The notes: generated by a model from the letters alone, not told the origin. Positions 32,254 to 45,100 are shown, counted from the first letter of the stretch. The stretch: 64,000 bases of DNA from Hydnum rufescens UP504 (GCA_014904985.1 MU128913.1:230594-294593), one strand, 5' to 3'. Numbers and translations: made by a program.

Positions 32254-33030
32254 CTAATCTATATGAGTTTACCTTGGATCACCATCCTTCCTTGCTTGAA
32301 AAATAGGGCTTGCCAGGCCATATTTTTTAGCCCTGGGTCTGCACGGAAAAAGGTGGGGGCTCAGGGGCAGTAGCCCCCAAGAAGCCTCAGGGTAGCTAGG
32401 TTGGGCCAGCCCAATTTAGCCCTGGGAAGCCACCAATTTTAGCTTGGGTAAGCTGAAATTAGCTTCAGGCAAGCTCCACTAGCCCTTGGATAGCCCACAT
32501 CAGAATCAAATCAGGTCAACACAAACCTTGGCTCACTCTCACCTATGTGCAGATTACCCCCCTAACTTTACCTTCCCTGACCTGTCTGGGTGCTCCTTTG
32601 CAATAAAAGAATCCTACTGTCTGGTTTGCTATACTAATATGGTGTTTATGAATAACTAGCCTCACTATAGGACCACTTGCCCCATGTTTGTCATTTTTTT
32701 GGTTGAGTTCCTGAACCTAGGACACATCTTGCTGATCTTGCTTTACATCTTGCTTGTGAGTCCATCACCTAGGCCCCATTTTGAGGCAATATGAACCATT
32801 AATTTCACTCCAGCTACCATATACTATTATAGAGCCACCTGCTGAACCCCCTCTGTTCGAAATCCATTCAAGTGGATGCAAAATTAGAAATGTCATATGT
32901 TCTTTTTCCTCAACACATCCTTCTGACCATGGGAACTTGGGTACCGAAGCACAATGTCAAATTTATGAACAATGAGCCACTGTGCCATTGTGATGTTCTT
33001 GGCAAGTATCTTATCACAGATTTTCTGAGT
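32254..33030. other. AT-rich spacer, no gene seen
   Basis: The first 250 bases hold repeated TAGCCC/AGCTT motifs; the rest is CpG-poor with no open frame of note. It probably combines the 3' end of the hAT element with older repeat DNA. Confidence 0.4.
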
Positions 33031-33032
33031 CC

Positions 33033-33815
33033 TTGATCCTGATTCAAGCTCATGCAACAGCAAAGTTCTGCTTAATTGCAAAGGGCGAGAATAAGGGAAA
33101 AGGCTTCTATGCCTGTGGTAAAAGTAATCCATGCGGATTCTTATGTACATTGCCACTATTTTTACACCTCTCACATCTGCTAATATTTCATGCGCTCAGT
33201 CTGGGTTTGTGCCATTGCATGACACTCACCATGTTCAATGATTAATCCCCCACCAACTAGGCTCACCAACCATCCAATGATAATCCATCAGAAGCTGGGA
33301 GGTTGGCTACAGGTGATGGCAGTCATGATGGAGCCAGGTGTGATCCAGGACCTTCTACACCCAGTACATATACATTCATCATCATCATTTTGAAGTTTCA
33401 ACTAAACAAGGACCTCTTTATTGCCGTATAGATTCCCCCTTGGGGCGCATGCCCAGGTCCTTTGTGCCATCATTACCATCCCACCCAACCCTGAAGTCAT
33501 CATCCCCCATCAAGTCTGCAGTCAGGTTTACCTCTAGTATGCCATTACCATTGCCTTCCACTATGATGGAAATGGACACAAACATGTCTAAGGTCTGAAT
33601 TTCTTATCATTGATAATTTCTATTGTCATTTTTCACTATTTCTATGATACATAGGTGCTAATGGCACTGGAACAATTAAGACTTGAGCTAACTTCTGTGC
33701 AGTTGAAGTTATCCACACTTTGTCATGAGGTCTCTGGGGTACACCAGGATATATCTGTGTTGTGGAGTGATGTTGGAGAGATCCATGATATCCTCTTGGG
33801 TTCCTATGATGAGTA
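33033..33815 (+). pseudogene. GRF-type zinc-finger protein relic with coiled coil
   Basis: The plus frame at 33,033-33,245 reads FCLIAKGENKGKGFYACGKS followed by NPCGF. This is the centre of a GRF zinc finger: GxNxGRxFYxC...CGFF, with N-x-G-K-G-F-Y-x-C in place of N-x-G-R-x-F-y-x-C. After interrupted sequence, a frame near 33,660-33,815 reads ALEQLRLELTSVQLKLSTL and VSGVHQDISVLWSDVG with heptad-like hydrophobics, a coiled coil. Small GRF-plus-coiled-coil proteins are common in Agaricomycetes. Introns or frameshifts separate the parts and stops intervene, so I call it a relic. Confidence 0.5.
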
Positions 33816-33819
33816 GCAC

Positions 33820-34490
33820 ATTGTTTGGTGAGGGCAAAATCCAGCAGAATCAGTTGTGCAACATTGTGTTCACCTCATTGCCTTGTCAATCATGTCTGCA
33901 TACCATTTTCTTAACTCCTTGGTGCTCTGGCACCTAAATACTGCTCAAATCTCTCTTGCATTCCTCTATGTCTTCTCATGTGTTCCATACCTGCCTCACA
34001 TTCTTGTTTTCATGCAATCTTGTTTTGCCTGCTGCTCATTGATTCACAAGCATCCTTATTACAATGGGTGGTTGTACCCCATTCAGTCCACCTTATTGAG
34101 AGCTGCTGAAAAATGCACTGGCTTTGCTCATAGTTGAGTGCTGTATTGTTGGACTCATGTGCATGAGTATCAGCATCAACCTTAACTATGTCTATGAGCA
34201 GTCATCCACAACGAGGGGGTGGCCAGTGGCATCACATAGGAAGCTCGAACTCCCTCAAATGGGTACCCATCAACAGGAATCTGCACACGCAACATAATGG
34301 GAGCCATAACTGTAGAAGTACAAGCATATCCGGGTCAAAGAAATGCTTTTTAGGCTATTTCAGCTCTAAGTCTTACCAGGCAGCCACACTAGTAAAGCCG
34401 GGTGACCTAGACATGTAATTAGGTAACCTGGTAAGGCTAGCCTTGGGACTTAAGAATCCTTTTGATCCATAAATGGTAGTCAATATTGAG
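33820..34490. other. No recognisable gene
   Basis: A 93-codon frame (33,856-34,137) is rich in Leu, Phe, His and Cys and looks like chance. At 34,350-34,440 AAGTCTTACCAGG and CCTGGTAAGGCTAG form a diverged inverted repeat around GTAACC. Confidence 0.35.
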
Positions 34491-35598
34491 GGAAACATTA
34501 AGGGCCATAGCAACCCTAAATTAGACCTCATAAAGGTGCCATAGCAACACCATTAGGAGATGCTGTGCTCTTCTAGAACATGGACTCCACCTTTCTAGAA
34601 CCATTGCTATGCTACACCCTTCTAGAATGTGTGAGTCATAAGATATTTTTAGGGTAGAACAATAAGTTCATTTAGGAACAATAAGGCATATGAGTCATAG
34701 ATGAGTCATAGATGAGTCATAGGTTATTTTTAGGATAGAACAAAAGGTTCATTTCCCATCCTTCTATAACTAGACAGGGGAATGCTTCGTAATAGGGGCT
34801 CTCTGACAGGCATAAAAGGAGGGGGAATCTTAGGTAGAAAGACAAGAAAAAAGAGGTAGCCCCCAGCAGTCTCTCTATTCTTCACACACCCAGAAGAAAA
34901 AGAGGGGATTCCCCAATATTCACTCTATTCTTCACACATCCAGATCACCTTAGCCACACTAGACTAAGTTCTACAGTAGAAAAGGAGAAATCTGACTTCA
35001 CAAGTATTGGAAGACCAAGCCCTCAATAGCTTAAGCCTAGCATAAATAAGTCTAGCACAGCTTATCACGAGGAAGATCTTCAGTACACTTGGAGAGGATT
35101 TAAGGCCCTTAGTAACCTGTAACAAGTCTTACCTAAGTTCTTGATCGACTTCACACCCTTCTCACACTTTAGCCCTTATTCACCAACCTTTCAACCTTTC
35201 ATCTCTTTCATCCAAACCCTCCACACACTCTCTCTACCCCTATATCCGGCCCTTGATTCTTACGCTATAGAAGAAGGATTGGGAGCTCCGATGACTGTCA
35301 AATCAAACTCTGGTTCAGCCAGTGTGTAGATGGGAGACTGTATTTCTGTTTTTATTCAATGGGCTGGTTCACTCTGATGGTTGATCACTCTCTAACAAGT
35401 TAGGTATGGTATTCAGTGGAGGATAAGATTGTGGTATGGACTAGCTATAGTCAATGATATATCGTGGGATGCTTGTGAAAGGCTTATACATGTTGTATTG
35501 AACTGTTTACTGCTATTTGTGGGTACCTATTTGTGTCCTCCTGGTCAAAATGCAGATTATAAAGAGGACTCTAGACTAGTTTAAGCTTGATTTAGTAT
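34490..35598. repeat. LTR-like, promoter-bearing repeat sequence
   Basis: Not coding. It contains repeated TTCTAGAA(C/T) and GAGTCATAG units (34,600-34,730), a TATA-like GCATAAAAGGAGG at about 34,810, and repeated CTCTATTCTTCACAC (34,880 and 34,925). The AGAACAA(A/T)AGG and GAGTCATA phrases also occur in D1 just downstream, which suggests that this and D1 b are parts of one composite element. I could not define its ends. Confidence 0.4.
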
Positions 35599-36754
35599 GT
35601 CAATGTGTTTCTTTCTTCTTCTGACTTAACTTTGTTTTTACTCACCTTTCCTTGGATGTCCAGCAACTCTAACCTTAGGTCCTGCAACTATCCTTGGCTC
35701 AGTATTTCGTGTAGAGGGCTTCCAGTGACTTAGTCTTAACAACCTTGTATGTGACTTAGCTCCAGATGGCTTTAGATCAGTACTCTCTTAAGATGCAAGC
35801 AGATTTGTAGACAGTAGTATATTCCAGTAGTGAGAAGATGATGGGGGGATACAGGAAAATCTACCAGCTTTTATACCTTTCTGAAGGTGGCTGTGTTTAA
35901 AGAATATGACTCACTCCTAGGTGAGTCATATGTGAGAACAATAGGGTTGTCAAGGAGGGTGAGTCATTCATAAAGTGGTTGCATAATAGGTGAGTCATTC
36001 ATAAACAGAACAAAAGGGTTGCTAAGAAGGTGTTATCTTTCTTATCTGTGAGGTTCTAGAAGTTATTTGTGGCAATGGGAGATGAAATCAAAGGATATTT
36101 CCGAGTTCTTGGAGATTAATTTGTTTGTAGTCCAGTGGTTAAGATGTTTTTGTTGCTGGTTGATAATGGGGACAAGTGCATGGGATGGGATTTGATGCAG
36201 AAACAACAGTTTACATCCGTAATAGACGTTCTTGGTATCATTCGATGCGGATTTTTAACAGATTTCTGGGCGCGGTGGTTCCGAGCAGATCCGGTGTAAA
36301 CTGACAGAGAAATTCGTTTTTTACTGATGGGTGTTGATTCTGACAGTAATATTGTTCTGTAGAGTTCAGTTTTGATCTGTTCTTTGCGTGCTCAGTACCG
36401 TTGGATGCGGATTTTTTATATCTTTCCAGGCGTGGTTGTTCCGAGAGGATTGGATGCGAACTGACGGAGAAATTCGTTTTTTACTGAAAATCCCGGATTT
36501 TGACAGTAATATTGGTCTGGAGAGTGCATTTCTGGTCCGTTCGACTTGTGTTTGGTACCGTTCGAAAGGTGTGAATCGTAGCTTTCTAAGCGTTATATGG
36601 GCGTACCTCTCCGATCAAAACTGACGGAGTTATAGAACGAATTCGATTTCTGCGTGTAGCCATAATTAATTTCGTAATTGGTCATGTGATCGTCCAAAGG
36701 CTGAGAGTGGTGTAATTTCGCGTTTTCTGATACTGGATGTTTTTATCTTCCACA
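35599..36754. repeat. Dispersed repeat D1, copy b
   Basis: A direct repeat of 6,561-7,818, ending at the same phrase (TTTTTATCTTCCACA). It has fewer tandem GTGAGTCATTCATAAA units and keeps more CG than copy a, so it is the better-preserved copy. The three internal sub-repeats lie at about 36,230-36,640. The 78-codon frame at 36,388-36,624 lies within them and is probably incidental. Confidence 0.75.
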
Positions 36755-36849
36755 ATGCCTATCTCAGTAATAAGAACCAGTCCTTTGTCGTTTACTAAAG
36801 ACTAAGTCTAGACTCTGTCGTTCGACTTGCTCTTGTTTTCTTCTGAACA

Positions 36850-37850
36850 TTGGCAGAAAACCCCTACAATAACCTCCCCATCTCAAATTCATCTATGTCC
36901 AAGACACTACCACCTGCTGCTGCTGCCTCATCAAAGCTACAGAAGTCATCTTGTTGGCATAGGGAAATCACCAAGCACCCGCGTGTTCCAGAGGATGGAA
37001 ACCATATCCTTCACATATCAAACCCTTGCACTTTGACAATCCGACCTTCAGCCAGTGGCTTGTCTAATCCACACACCGCCCCCCACTACCAGGAAACTCA
37101 GGCTATCACAGCCTCGCTATCTTGTCCTGCAATGCAGCCTTCATTGTATTGATCTCAAAAGAGAAGGCATGAACTTGGGAGTGCTGGGTCTAATGACCCA
37201 TTGGTTCCTGACTTAGTTCATAATGCATGCCACTCACTGTCTACCAATTATCTGCAAGAGGCCCCTCCATTGACAGACACAGCTCGTTCTTGTCAGAGCC
37301 AAAAACATCCACAATGCTCCAATGGTATCAATGCAAACTTGGAACTCAAACAACTTGGCTTTGGCTCACCATTTTTCGAGACAATGGGCATCCCTATTGA
37401 GTCACCTGATCCTATAATCCCTCCCAATACCATCCCAGCTGATAAAATCTGCATTCCACCTATATTACCTCGAAAACCAAGGCTTCATGAAAGACATGGT
37501 CAACTACAATGGGATGTTAATTTTGGCAAGATGTGGCTATATCAGATCATGGATGCTGCATGTTTATCTCCCCACCTGACTTTGTTGTCAGACCAGGCCA
37601 AGGATCCAGTTTTGGCACCCTTTGATAATGCCAACCCCACTCCCACTGATTCTTCATTTCCCCATGCCAATTCTGCTTCCTGGGACCCTATTATGACATT
37701 TGAAGATGATGGACTAAATCAGCCATTTGTGGCTAATGCTCCAGCACCTGTAAAGCACCCCAAGTCGCATGCATCAACATTGTGTGTGGCCCTAGCTCAG
37801 CAGTGGAATGAACTCATTCCTCATCTTATTGTCCCATTCTTGAGATGAGT
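36850..37850 (+). pseudogene. KDZ transposase, N-terminal part
   Basis: Two plus frames (36,850-37,152 and 37,201-37,848) give a Pro/Ser/Asn-rich N-terminal region with FGKMWLYQIMDAACL and, at the very end, ALAQQWNELIPHLIVPFLR. The last motif matches the (K/Q)W.(E/N)..IP.L..P(Y/F)L segment that precedes the Cys cluster in Agaricomycete KDZ proteins. The continuation of the protein is found only at 42.1 kb, so the gene is split by about 4.2 kb of inserted DNA. I assign the N-terminal part from that end motif and from its position; low complexity limits certainty. Confidence 0.55.
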
Positions 37851-38109
37851 TGCAGCTACAAATCAGCCTGGTCAGCCATATAGAGGGGCCTTAAAAGGAG
37901 GGACACGTTGATGACTTAGGTAGGCCTAAATGGCTGAAATCAAGTTTGATGTCAAGTGATGATCAAAAAGCTGAATTTGACAACTGGCAATTACAATTTG
38001 ACAATATTTTGACATCAAGCAATGTCAAGTGCCTCATTTATGGGCACTTTGCAAAATCTCAGTCAACAAAATTAATAATTAATATATACACCAGATATAC
38101 TGTATAATA

Positions 38110-41100
38110 AAAATGCCTAAATGTGGTAATCAGATAGCCCAATGGGGATGGGTGCATTAGATAATATCCCATTACATTATACAGTATTTCCTATTTTAAA
38201 AAATGCCTAAATGTGGAAATTGGATGAAGTGCATCCAAAAAACATTTAGGCATCCAGCCCAATGGGGGCCCAGGACCAGGGGGAGGTGCCTGGGATAGAT
38301 GGATGGGCCTCTAGGGACCCCAATAGAGTGAAAAAATCAGGCCCAGGGCCAATGATTAGTGCCTGAAACAATGAGACCAGTAAAAACATCACAGGAACCA
38401 CCGGAACTTGCTGAGAAATAAGTGCTGGGCAGATTGCTCTGAAATTTGGCATGTGATTAGAGATTACCTCAACGCAAATTATATAAAAATTTCAGCCGAA
38501 TTCATGCATAGGTTATGGAGATATGAAGGAAACAAGTCTGGACATTAAAAATTCATTTCCTCCCCAAGAAAAATAGCTGGGGACTTGAAAATTTGCACAG
38601 AGCATAAGGACACAATGTACTAATTATGTGCAAAACATGAGCCCAATCTACCTACTTTAAGGGAGTGAACTGGACAATAGGTACCAGAAGCACTGGAAAT
38701 TGCCAAAATGTAAGGAGTGCAAGTATCACTCTGAAATTTGGCATGTGATTAGATACTGTTTAGGAAAAGACCATATAAAAATTTCAGCCATATCTACTCA
38801 GAAGGTACAGAGATATGAGGGAAAGAGGTTTAAACATTGAAAATCAATTTACTCCCCCAACAGACAAGGTATGGACTTGAAATTATACATGGGTTATGAT
38901 CATATAATTAACTAGCCATGTGCCAAAAATCAGCATATTCTGTTTACTTCTAGACATTCAACTCCCTTTTCAGGCAAAAAGAGAACAACAAGCTACTATG
39001 AATGTTAAACACTTTAAATTACACCCAAAATAGGTGTAATAGGCTTATAATATTATAGCCCTGACTGTATCCAAAAATGGAATTAATTGGATGTGTGGAA
39101 GTAGCTTAAATTGAGGGGGAGGGGGAGGAAGATCAAAAGTGAATTACATAAGATGTAGAGCAGGGGTGGCTCTGATATTACACCACTGAGTTAATACATA
39201 TATGGGGAGTGTACATGCCAGATATCAGCCCAACTGGACTCCATTTAGGCAGTGTTCCACAGGCCTCCCCCCTAAACAACAATTTCCTCCCCAGAGCCTT
39301 CTATCCATGTAATTCCCCTGAAAATGCACACTTGGGTCATCCAAACACATCTATAGCATTCCTCAAAATTTCAGATTTATAACTTCAGTGTTAGAGTCTC
39401 CATAATATTTTCAAGTTTCACTGAGATACACCTCCAGTTGGGACACTTCCAGGACTCCAATCACTTTGAATTTTTGTAGGTCACACCTGCTCATTATTTG
39501 AGGCTCAGCCCAAATTTTCAGCCCATTCTGAGCACTTTTGACATGTGTCACATGACCAAGATCTTCCCCTCCCCCTGCTTCACTCAGTGATCCAATTTTG
39601 TGTGGACTTTGTTTCCATCTGTAGTAGTAGTGTGTGACAGTGCATGATTCAAATTTCAGGAGATTCCATGCAATATTGATTGAGTTATTCAAGAAACATT
39701 CTAGATCAATTCAATTTGGGGTCGAAACAGCGGTATTTTAGTGGAAATACTGCTGTTCTGACCCCAAATTGAATTGATCTAGAATGTTTCTTGAATAACT
39801 CAATCAATATTGCATGGAATCTCCTGAAATTTGAATCATGCACTGTCACACACTACTACTACAGATGGAAACAAAGTCCACACAAATTGGATCACTGAGT
39901 GAAGCAGGGGGAGGGAAGATCTTGGTCATGTGACACATGTCAAAAGTGCTCAGAATGGGCTGAAAATTTGGGGCTGAGCCTCAAATAATGAGCAGGTGTG
40001 ACCTACAAAAATTCAAAGTGATTGGAGTCCTGGAAGTGTCCCAACTGGAGGGTGTATCTCAGTGAAACTTGAAAATATTATGGAGACTCTAACACTGAAG
40101 TTATAAATCTGAAATTTTGAGGAATGCTATAGATGTGTTTGGATGACCCAAGTGTGCATTTTCAGGGGAATTACATGGATAGAAGGCTCTGGGGAGGAAA
40201 TTGTTGTTTAGGGGGGAGGCCTGTGGAACACTGCCTAAATGGAGTCCAGTTGGGCTGATATCTGGCATGTACACTCCCCATATATGTATTAACTCAGTGG
40301 TGTAATATCAGAGCCACCCCTGCTCTACATCTTATGTAATTCACTTTTGATCTTCCTCCCCCTCCCCCTCAATTTAAGCTACTTCCACACATCCAATTAA
40401 TTCCATTTTTGGATACAGTCAGGGCTATAATATTATAAGCCTATTCCACCTATTTTGGGTGTAATTTAAAGTGTTTAACATTCATAGTAGCTTGTTGTTC
40501 TCTTTTTGCCTGAAAAGGGAGTTGAATGTCTAGAAGTAAACAGAATATGCTGATTTTTGGCACATGGCTAGTTAATTATATGATCATAACCCATGTATAA
40601 TTTCAAGTCCATACCTTGTCTGTGGGGGAGTAAATTGATTTTCAATGTTTAAACTTCTTTCCCTCATATCTCTGTACCTTCTGAGTAGATATGGCTGAAA
40701 TTTTTATATGGTCTTTTCCTAAACAGTATCTAATCACATGCCAAATTTCAGAGTGATCCTTGCACTCCTTACATTTTGGCAATTTCCAGTGCTTCTGGTA
40801 CCTATTGTCCAGTTCACTCCCTTAAAGTAGGTAGATGGGGCTCATGTTTTGCACATAATTAGTACATTGTGTCCTTATGCTCTGTGCAAATTTTCAAGTC
40901 CCCAGCTATTTTTCTTGGGGAGGAAATGAATTTTTAATGTCCAGACTTGTTTCCTTCATATCTCCATAACCTATGCATGAATTCGGCTGAAATTTTGATA
41001 TAATCTGCGTAGAAGTAGCATCTAATAAAGTACAAAATTTTAGAATGATCTGCTCAGTGGGTATTTGGATGTACCTCATCCAATTTCTGCATTTAGGCTT

Positions 41101-41215
41101 TTTTTTAATAGGAATCATTGTATTATGTAATTGGCTATGATCCAAAGTTATTATGGAGTATCATATAATCCACCCTTTTATATTGGTCTATCTAGTTAGT
41201 GCATTTAGGCTTTTC
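38110..41215. mobile_element. 3.1-kb palindromic foldback
   Basis: ATGCCTAAATG near the left edge (38,113 and 38,204) mirrors CATTTAGGCTTTT at the right (41,090 and 41,205). The arms of about 1.5 kb match closely up to a centre near 39,743 (CAGCGGTATTTT...AAATACTGCTG). Each arm holds two diverged tandem units of about 245 bp with GGCATGTGATTAGA and ATAAAAATTTCAGCC. Open frames are mirror images of each other and not convincing. It resembles large foldback transposons that lack coding sequence. Confidence 0.75.
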
Positions 41216-41352
41216 ATAGCAGCAGGTGGCTTGCCTTTGAAACTGGGCAACTGCCAGTGTTGAGTCCTGGGTTCAATTTACCAGCAATTGCTGGAAATTT
41301 TTTTCTGCTGTGTGACACCATCACCTTGATCTACCAAGAGCCCAGGACAAGC

Positions 41353-41496
41353 CACCACACCCCAGTATAGACTGGGGTGTGGTGTTAAGGTATGTTATTA
41401 TGATCTTAGCTACTCTAGTGCAAAAACGGCAGCCTCTGGCTGCCCTTTTTGCACACTATTGATTTTTTTAACTAACCTGTTGACCCCCCATTATAG
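41353..41496 (+). other. Solitary hairpin/intron module
   Basis: Perfect hairpin B (CACCACACCCCAGT...ACTGGGGTGTGGTG), TTAAG|GTATGT donor at 41,390, hairpin A (GTGCAAAAACGGCAGCC...GGCTGCCCTTTTTGCAC, about 41,418-41,453), TTAACTAACC branch-like and TTATAG acceptor-like at 41,496. Implied intron 107 nt. Hairpin A has partly compensated changes relative to other copies. A degenerate CAATTGCTGG / CAACTGCCAGTGTTGAG end precedes it, as in the two giant foldbacks. Confidence 0.6.
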
Positions 41497-42119
41497 GATC
41501 CCTTAAGTGCTCACCCAGGGGCCCCCATCCCCTCTGGTGGCCCTCTGACCCTGTCCCACCCCTCCAGTTGGTCTGGGGCAGGGGTGCCCCCTCTTTTTTG
41601 CATGACTGGCACATGAGTGCTGGTCATGTGACCTATATTATATAATTAATTAGGTAGTAGTTAGGTAATAATTAATTAGATAATATGTATATTAGGTAAT
41701 ACATATTATATAATATATTACATAATACTATTAATGTGTATGATTATGTCACCACTTTTCAGGTGAATTACATAATTTCCTATTTAGGCTATTATGTAAT
41801 TACATTTCCATATTGGGAATCAACAGGCCCACTGACCCATTCAGGTGTGTCTCTGGGCATTCCAGGACCTATCCTGATACCTCCAACCAAATATATCCAT
41901 ATGCTTCTGCTCACAGTGTTTGATTCTGCTCCAGAAAGATGGCCAGATGTCAATTTGACATCCAAGGATTGTCAATTGACATCAAAGAAAAAATAGGCCT
42001 CTTAGGCTGACTAGATGAGGGATTTGTCCCACCTATTAAGGTCAGCCCAAGTGGCTGACTGAGGTGCTACAAATTGGGATGCTGCTGACACATTTGATGT
42101 CCATTTACCAGTGTGTGAT

Positions 42120-45100
42120 GGCAGCACTCAATGTTCTGCCAGGACACTAAGTATTACTTGCATTCATGTCAAAAGTATGGGTTGACACATAAATTTGTAG
42201 TTCATGCCCTTATCTCATGTCTTTTTTTTGTAGGTATTCATGAGATGACTTTAACCATTTGCAACTGTTGCCCTGCAGCATTCCTTCTACTCAAACTCAG
42301 TCTTTTCCCATCTGCCCCAGTATATCCAACACTCACAGTCAATCTGGATCTTCTTGATTTCACATCAATGGTCTTCCAGGTACAGCAACCAGATATCCAG
42401 GGATGGACAGACTCCTTACAAATATTTTTGTGCAAGTGAGGATATGTCTTGGGTGGTGATGTATGTAGCACATTTTAATTTTCTAAGGTCTACTGCAATT
42501 TACATGCTTTTCTTAGGATACACTACAGTGTCACTTTGGGAAAGCACTGCAATTTTATGAGGTCTTGGTCAGTTCTGCAGAGGAAGTTGTGAATAGTGCA
42601 GTTGTATTGGCCAGAAAGCAGAAGCAAGAGTATGGATCACGATCCCTGGAATGGTCACCACTTGATTCATCGTCACTTGATTCATTGCCACTTGACTTGT
42701 CACTGCTTGATTCATTGCCACTTGATTCATCACCACTTGATTGTGCTGATTTGTTGCCACTTGATTTGTTGCCACTTGATTTGTTGCCACTTGATTTGTT
42801 GCCGCTTGATTTGTTGCCACTTGATTTGTTGCCACTTGATTCATCACTGCTTGATTCATCACTGCCTGATTTGTTGTTGCTTGATTCATCACCGCTTGAT
42901 TCATCATCACTTGATTCCTCCCCACTCTGTTCATCTCTGCTCAAATCATCCCTACTTAAGTCATCATCTCTCAAATCAACAGTGCCCACCTTGGAAAGCC
43001 TTGCAGCAAATCTGTATACTTGTTCATATCACACAAATCCCGAGGACCACAAGCCAACTATGGACAATACCCACCCCAGCATCTACCTCCAATACTGCTG
43101 CCCTGTGTGCTTTGGAGGAATTGAGTATCCAAAGGATGGCCAGTATGTCCTTTTACAATATACATGCCATGAAGTCTCTAATACATAGTTAGGCCCTGTG
43201 CATTTGTTTTGGGTGATGGGTGTGCAACCCAATGGCGACAAGATAGTCATGGTGAGCAAGATTACCCCTTTGGGTCACCAGTCCCACAGGACCTGTTTGT
43301 GTCAATGTCAGAGACATCTGCAATGAGCGACTACTATACTGAGACTAAGGCTGCTGTGAAGTCGGCTGGTAGGAAACCCTCTCCAAATGTTCATGAAAAA
43401 GGAATGGCAGTCACGAATGATGTTATCAATCGATGTGAGGACTCTTACCTCACTGCTAAGGACTACCATATCAGAATATCTAAGGACTATTCAGATAAAG
43501 GGCTCATTGTCATGGTCTGTTGACATGACAATGTAATCTGGTTCATCAATATGGGTCCCAATGGTGAAAAATGGTACTTTATGCTTGCTATGATGCAGAA
43601 GCTCCTTGGAGAGCTTCCAGAGTCATTCACCATGGGGTTTTTTTATGATGTCATCTGCACTATGCATCGTGAAATGGAACATGTATGTTATGGCTATTTT
43701 TCTATTTCCTACACTGACTGGGGATCTGTGGTAGTGGCAGCTTTTGCCAAAATGTCTCCCATGGCTCAAATTTGCAACTCCGGTTTTCCATGCATATGGC
43801 CATCAGTGGCCTTGCCAGCTGTCATACCACCCTTATAAGAATCTGGAATTCAGATGTATGGATGGTGAAGGATGCAAGAGAGAATGGAATCTCCTCAACG
43901 GGATTATTCCGACTTGTTGAATCTCTGGAGTAAGTGTTCATTGCACTCCTCTCACATCCCTGGGATTACCTGTCTTGTACCAGTTTCATTGCCATTTATT
44001 CATAATCAACACCAAACAAGCATATATCAACAAGCAGAATCTTCTCAAACTTGTGAGCTGGCAGAAGTGCCGGTTTGAAGATGCCATGGCCAAACTAGAG
44101 GAAGCAGAAGCAGTGCTTGACCATTTGCAGATCCCCCTTGATGAAATCAAAGAACCATGGGCAGAGCAATTGTCTACTCAGCAAGCTCAGCCACCTTGTG
44201 CATTTCCTGTGCCTATTCAACTTGTATTTACTGGCATGAGTTAATCCAAGTCCCAGAAAAGGATGCTGGGGCAAAAGCAATTGAACAAATACTGAATCTG
44301 GTTCAGACTTGAACATCACTTCAGCAACAGATCACATCAATTACGAATTGCCAAGCTGCTGCCGTTCTACATGATCCCTTGTCTCTACATTGTGGCAAAC
44401 TCCTTGATCACCTCAATCAATTGCAGTCATCATTAGAGAAAGTTGAATTACAGCTTACCAAGCGGGAGGCCAAATTACTACTTCAAGATGGGGTGATGAG
44501 ACATGATTTGGACAAGATCAAGAGTTCCCAATGGTATGATGCACTAATTTGTGCTTGTGCTCACTATCAATGGCTAGTTTCGGCCTTGGTTGGTTGTAAA
44601 TTCACAATTATGCAGCATATTGAGGACTACTGGAGCCATATACCTGGTGAGCATAACTCTTAAAGTGTATGAAACTTGATCTGATTCCTAAATTGCCTCT
44701 AGATCACAAAGCTCGGGTTCATGAGGCACAATTGGACAAGAAGTGACAACCAGCAGTCCTGCACTGCCTTAACAAACTCAATAAGGAAATCCAGCATATG
44801 CTGGATGCTTGGGAGGAAGCACTGCATGGTGCAATTCGACCAGAAAAACTTGACTGCAAGGGGTTGTTCTCATTGGATGTTGATGGTGTAATATGGAAAG
44901 GCTTGCATATTCTTGAGGTGGGACTAGGAGATGATCATCCACCACCCCCGATGGCTGGCAGACAAAAATATGTGTGTAGCCATTATTGCGTATCTGGATT
45001 TGGAAGGATGTCGAGTTGAGCTTGAAATTATCAAGTGTGAAGTGACAAATATGCATGTCTGGTATGCAGAAGAACACCATGCCCTTTGGACTGCAATTCA

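Larger units (their letters stand above)
37870..42090. mobile_element. 4.2-kb insertion splitting the KDZ gene
   Basis: The segment lies between two consecutive KDZ protein regions and has no KDZ coding sequence. Its edges show inverted AAATTGACATC/GATGTCAATTT-type motifs (37,940-38,030 and 41,945-41,990) and TAGGCCT near both ends. It contains a 3.1-kb palindrome (38.11-41.22 kb), one hairpin/intron module with a degenerate central-palindrome end (41,260-41,496), and AT-rich sequence with repeated TTAGGTAATA motifs (41,640-41,740). It is nested non-autonomous DNA, not a gene. Confidence 0.6.

Noticed and set aside
38246..41145. Short frames in the 3.1-kb palindrome
   Set aside because: They occur as mirror images on both strands and lack recognisable domains.
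42555..42989. Minus-strand Ser/Asp/Asn-rich 144-codon frame (NKSSG repeats)
   Set aside because: It is the shadow of the 15-bp repeat in the KDZ frame; KDZ motifs flank the plus-strand reading on both sides.
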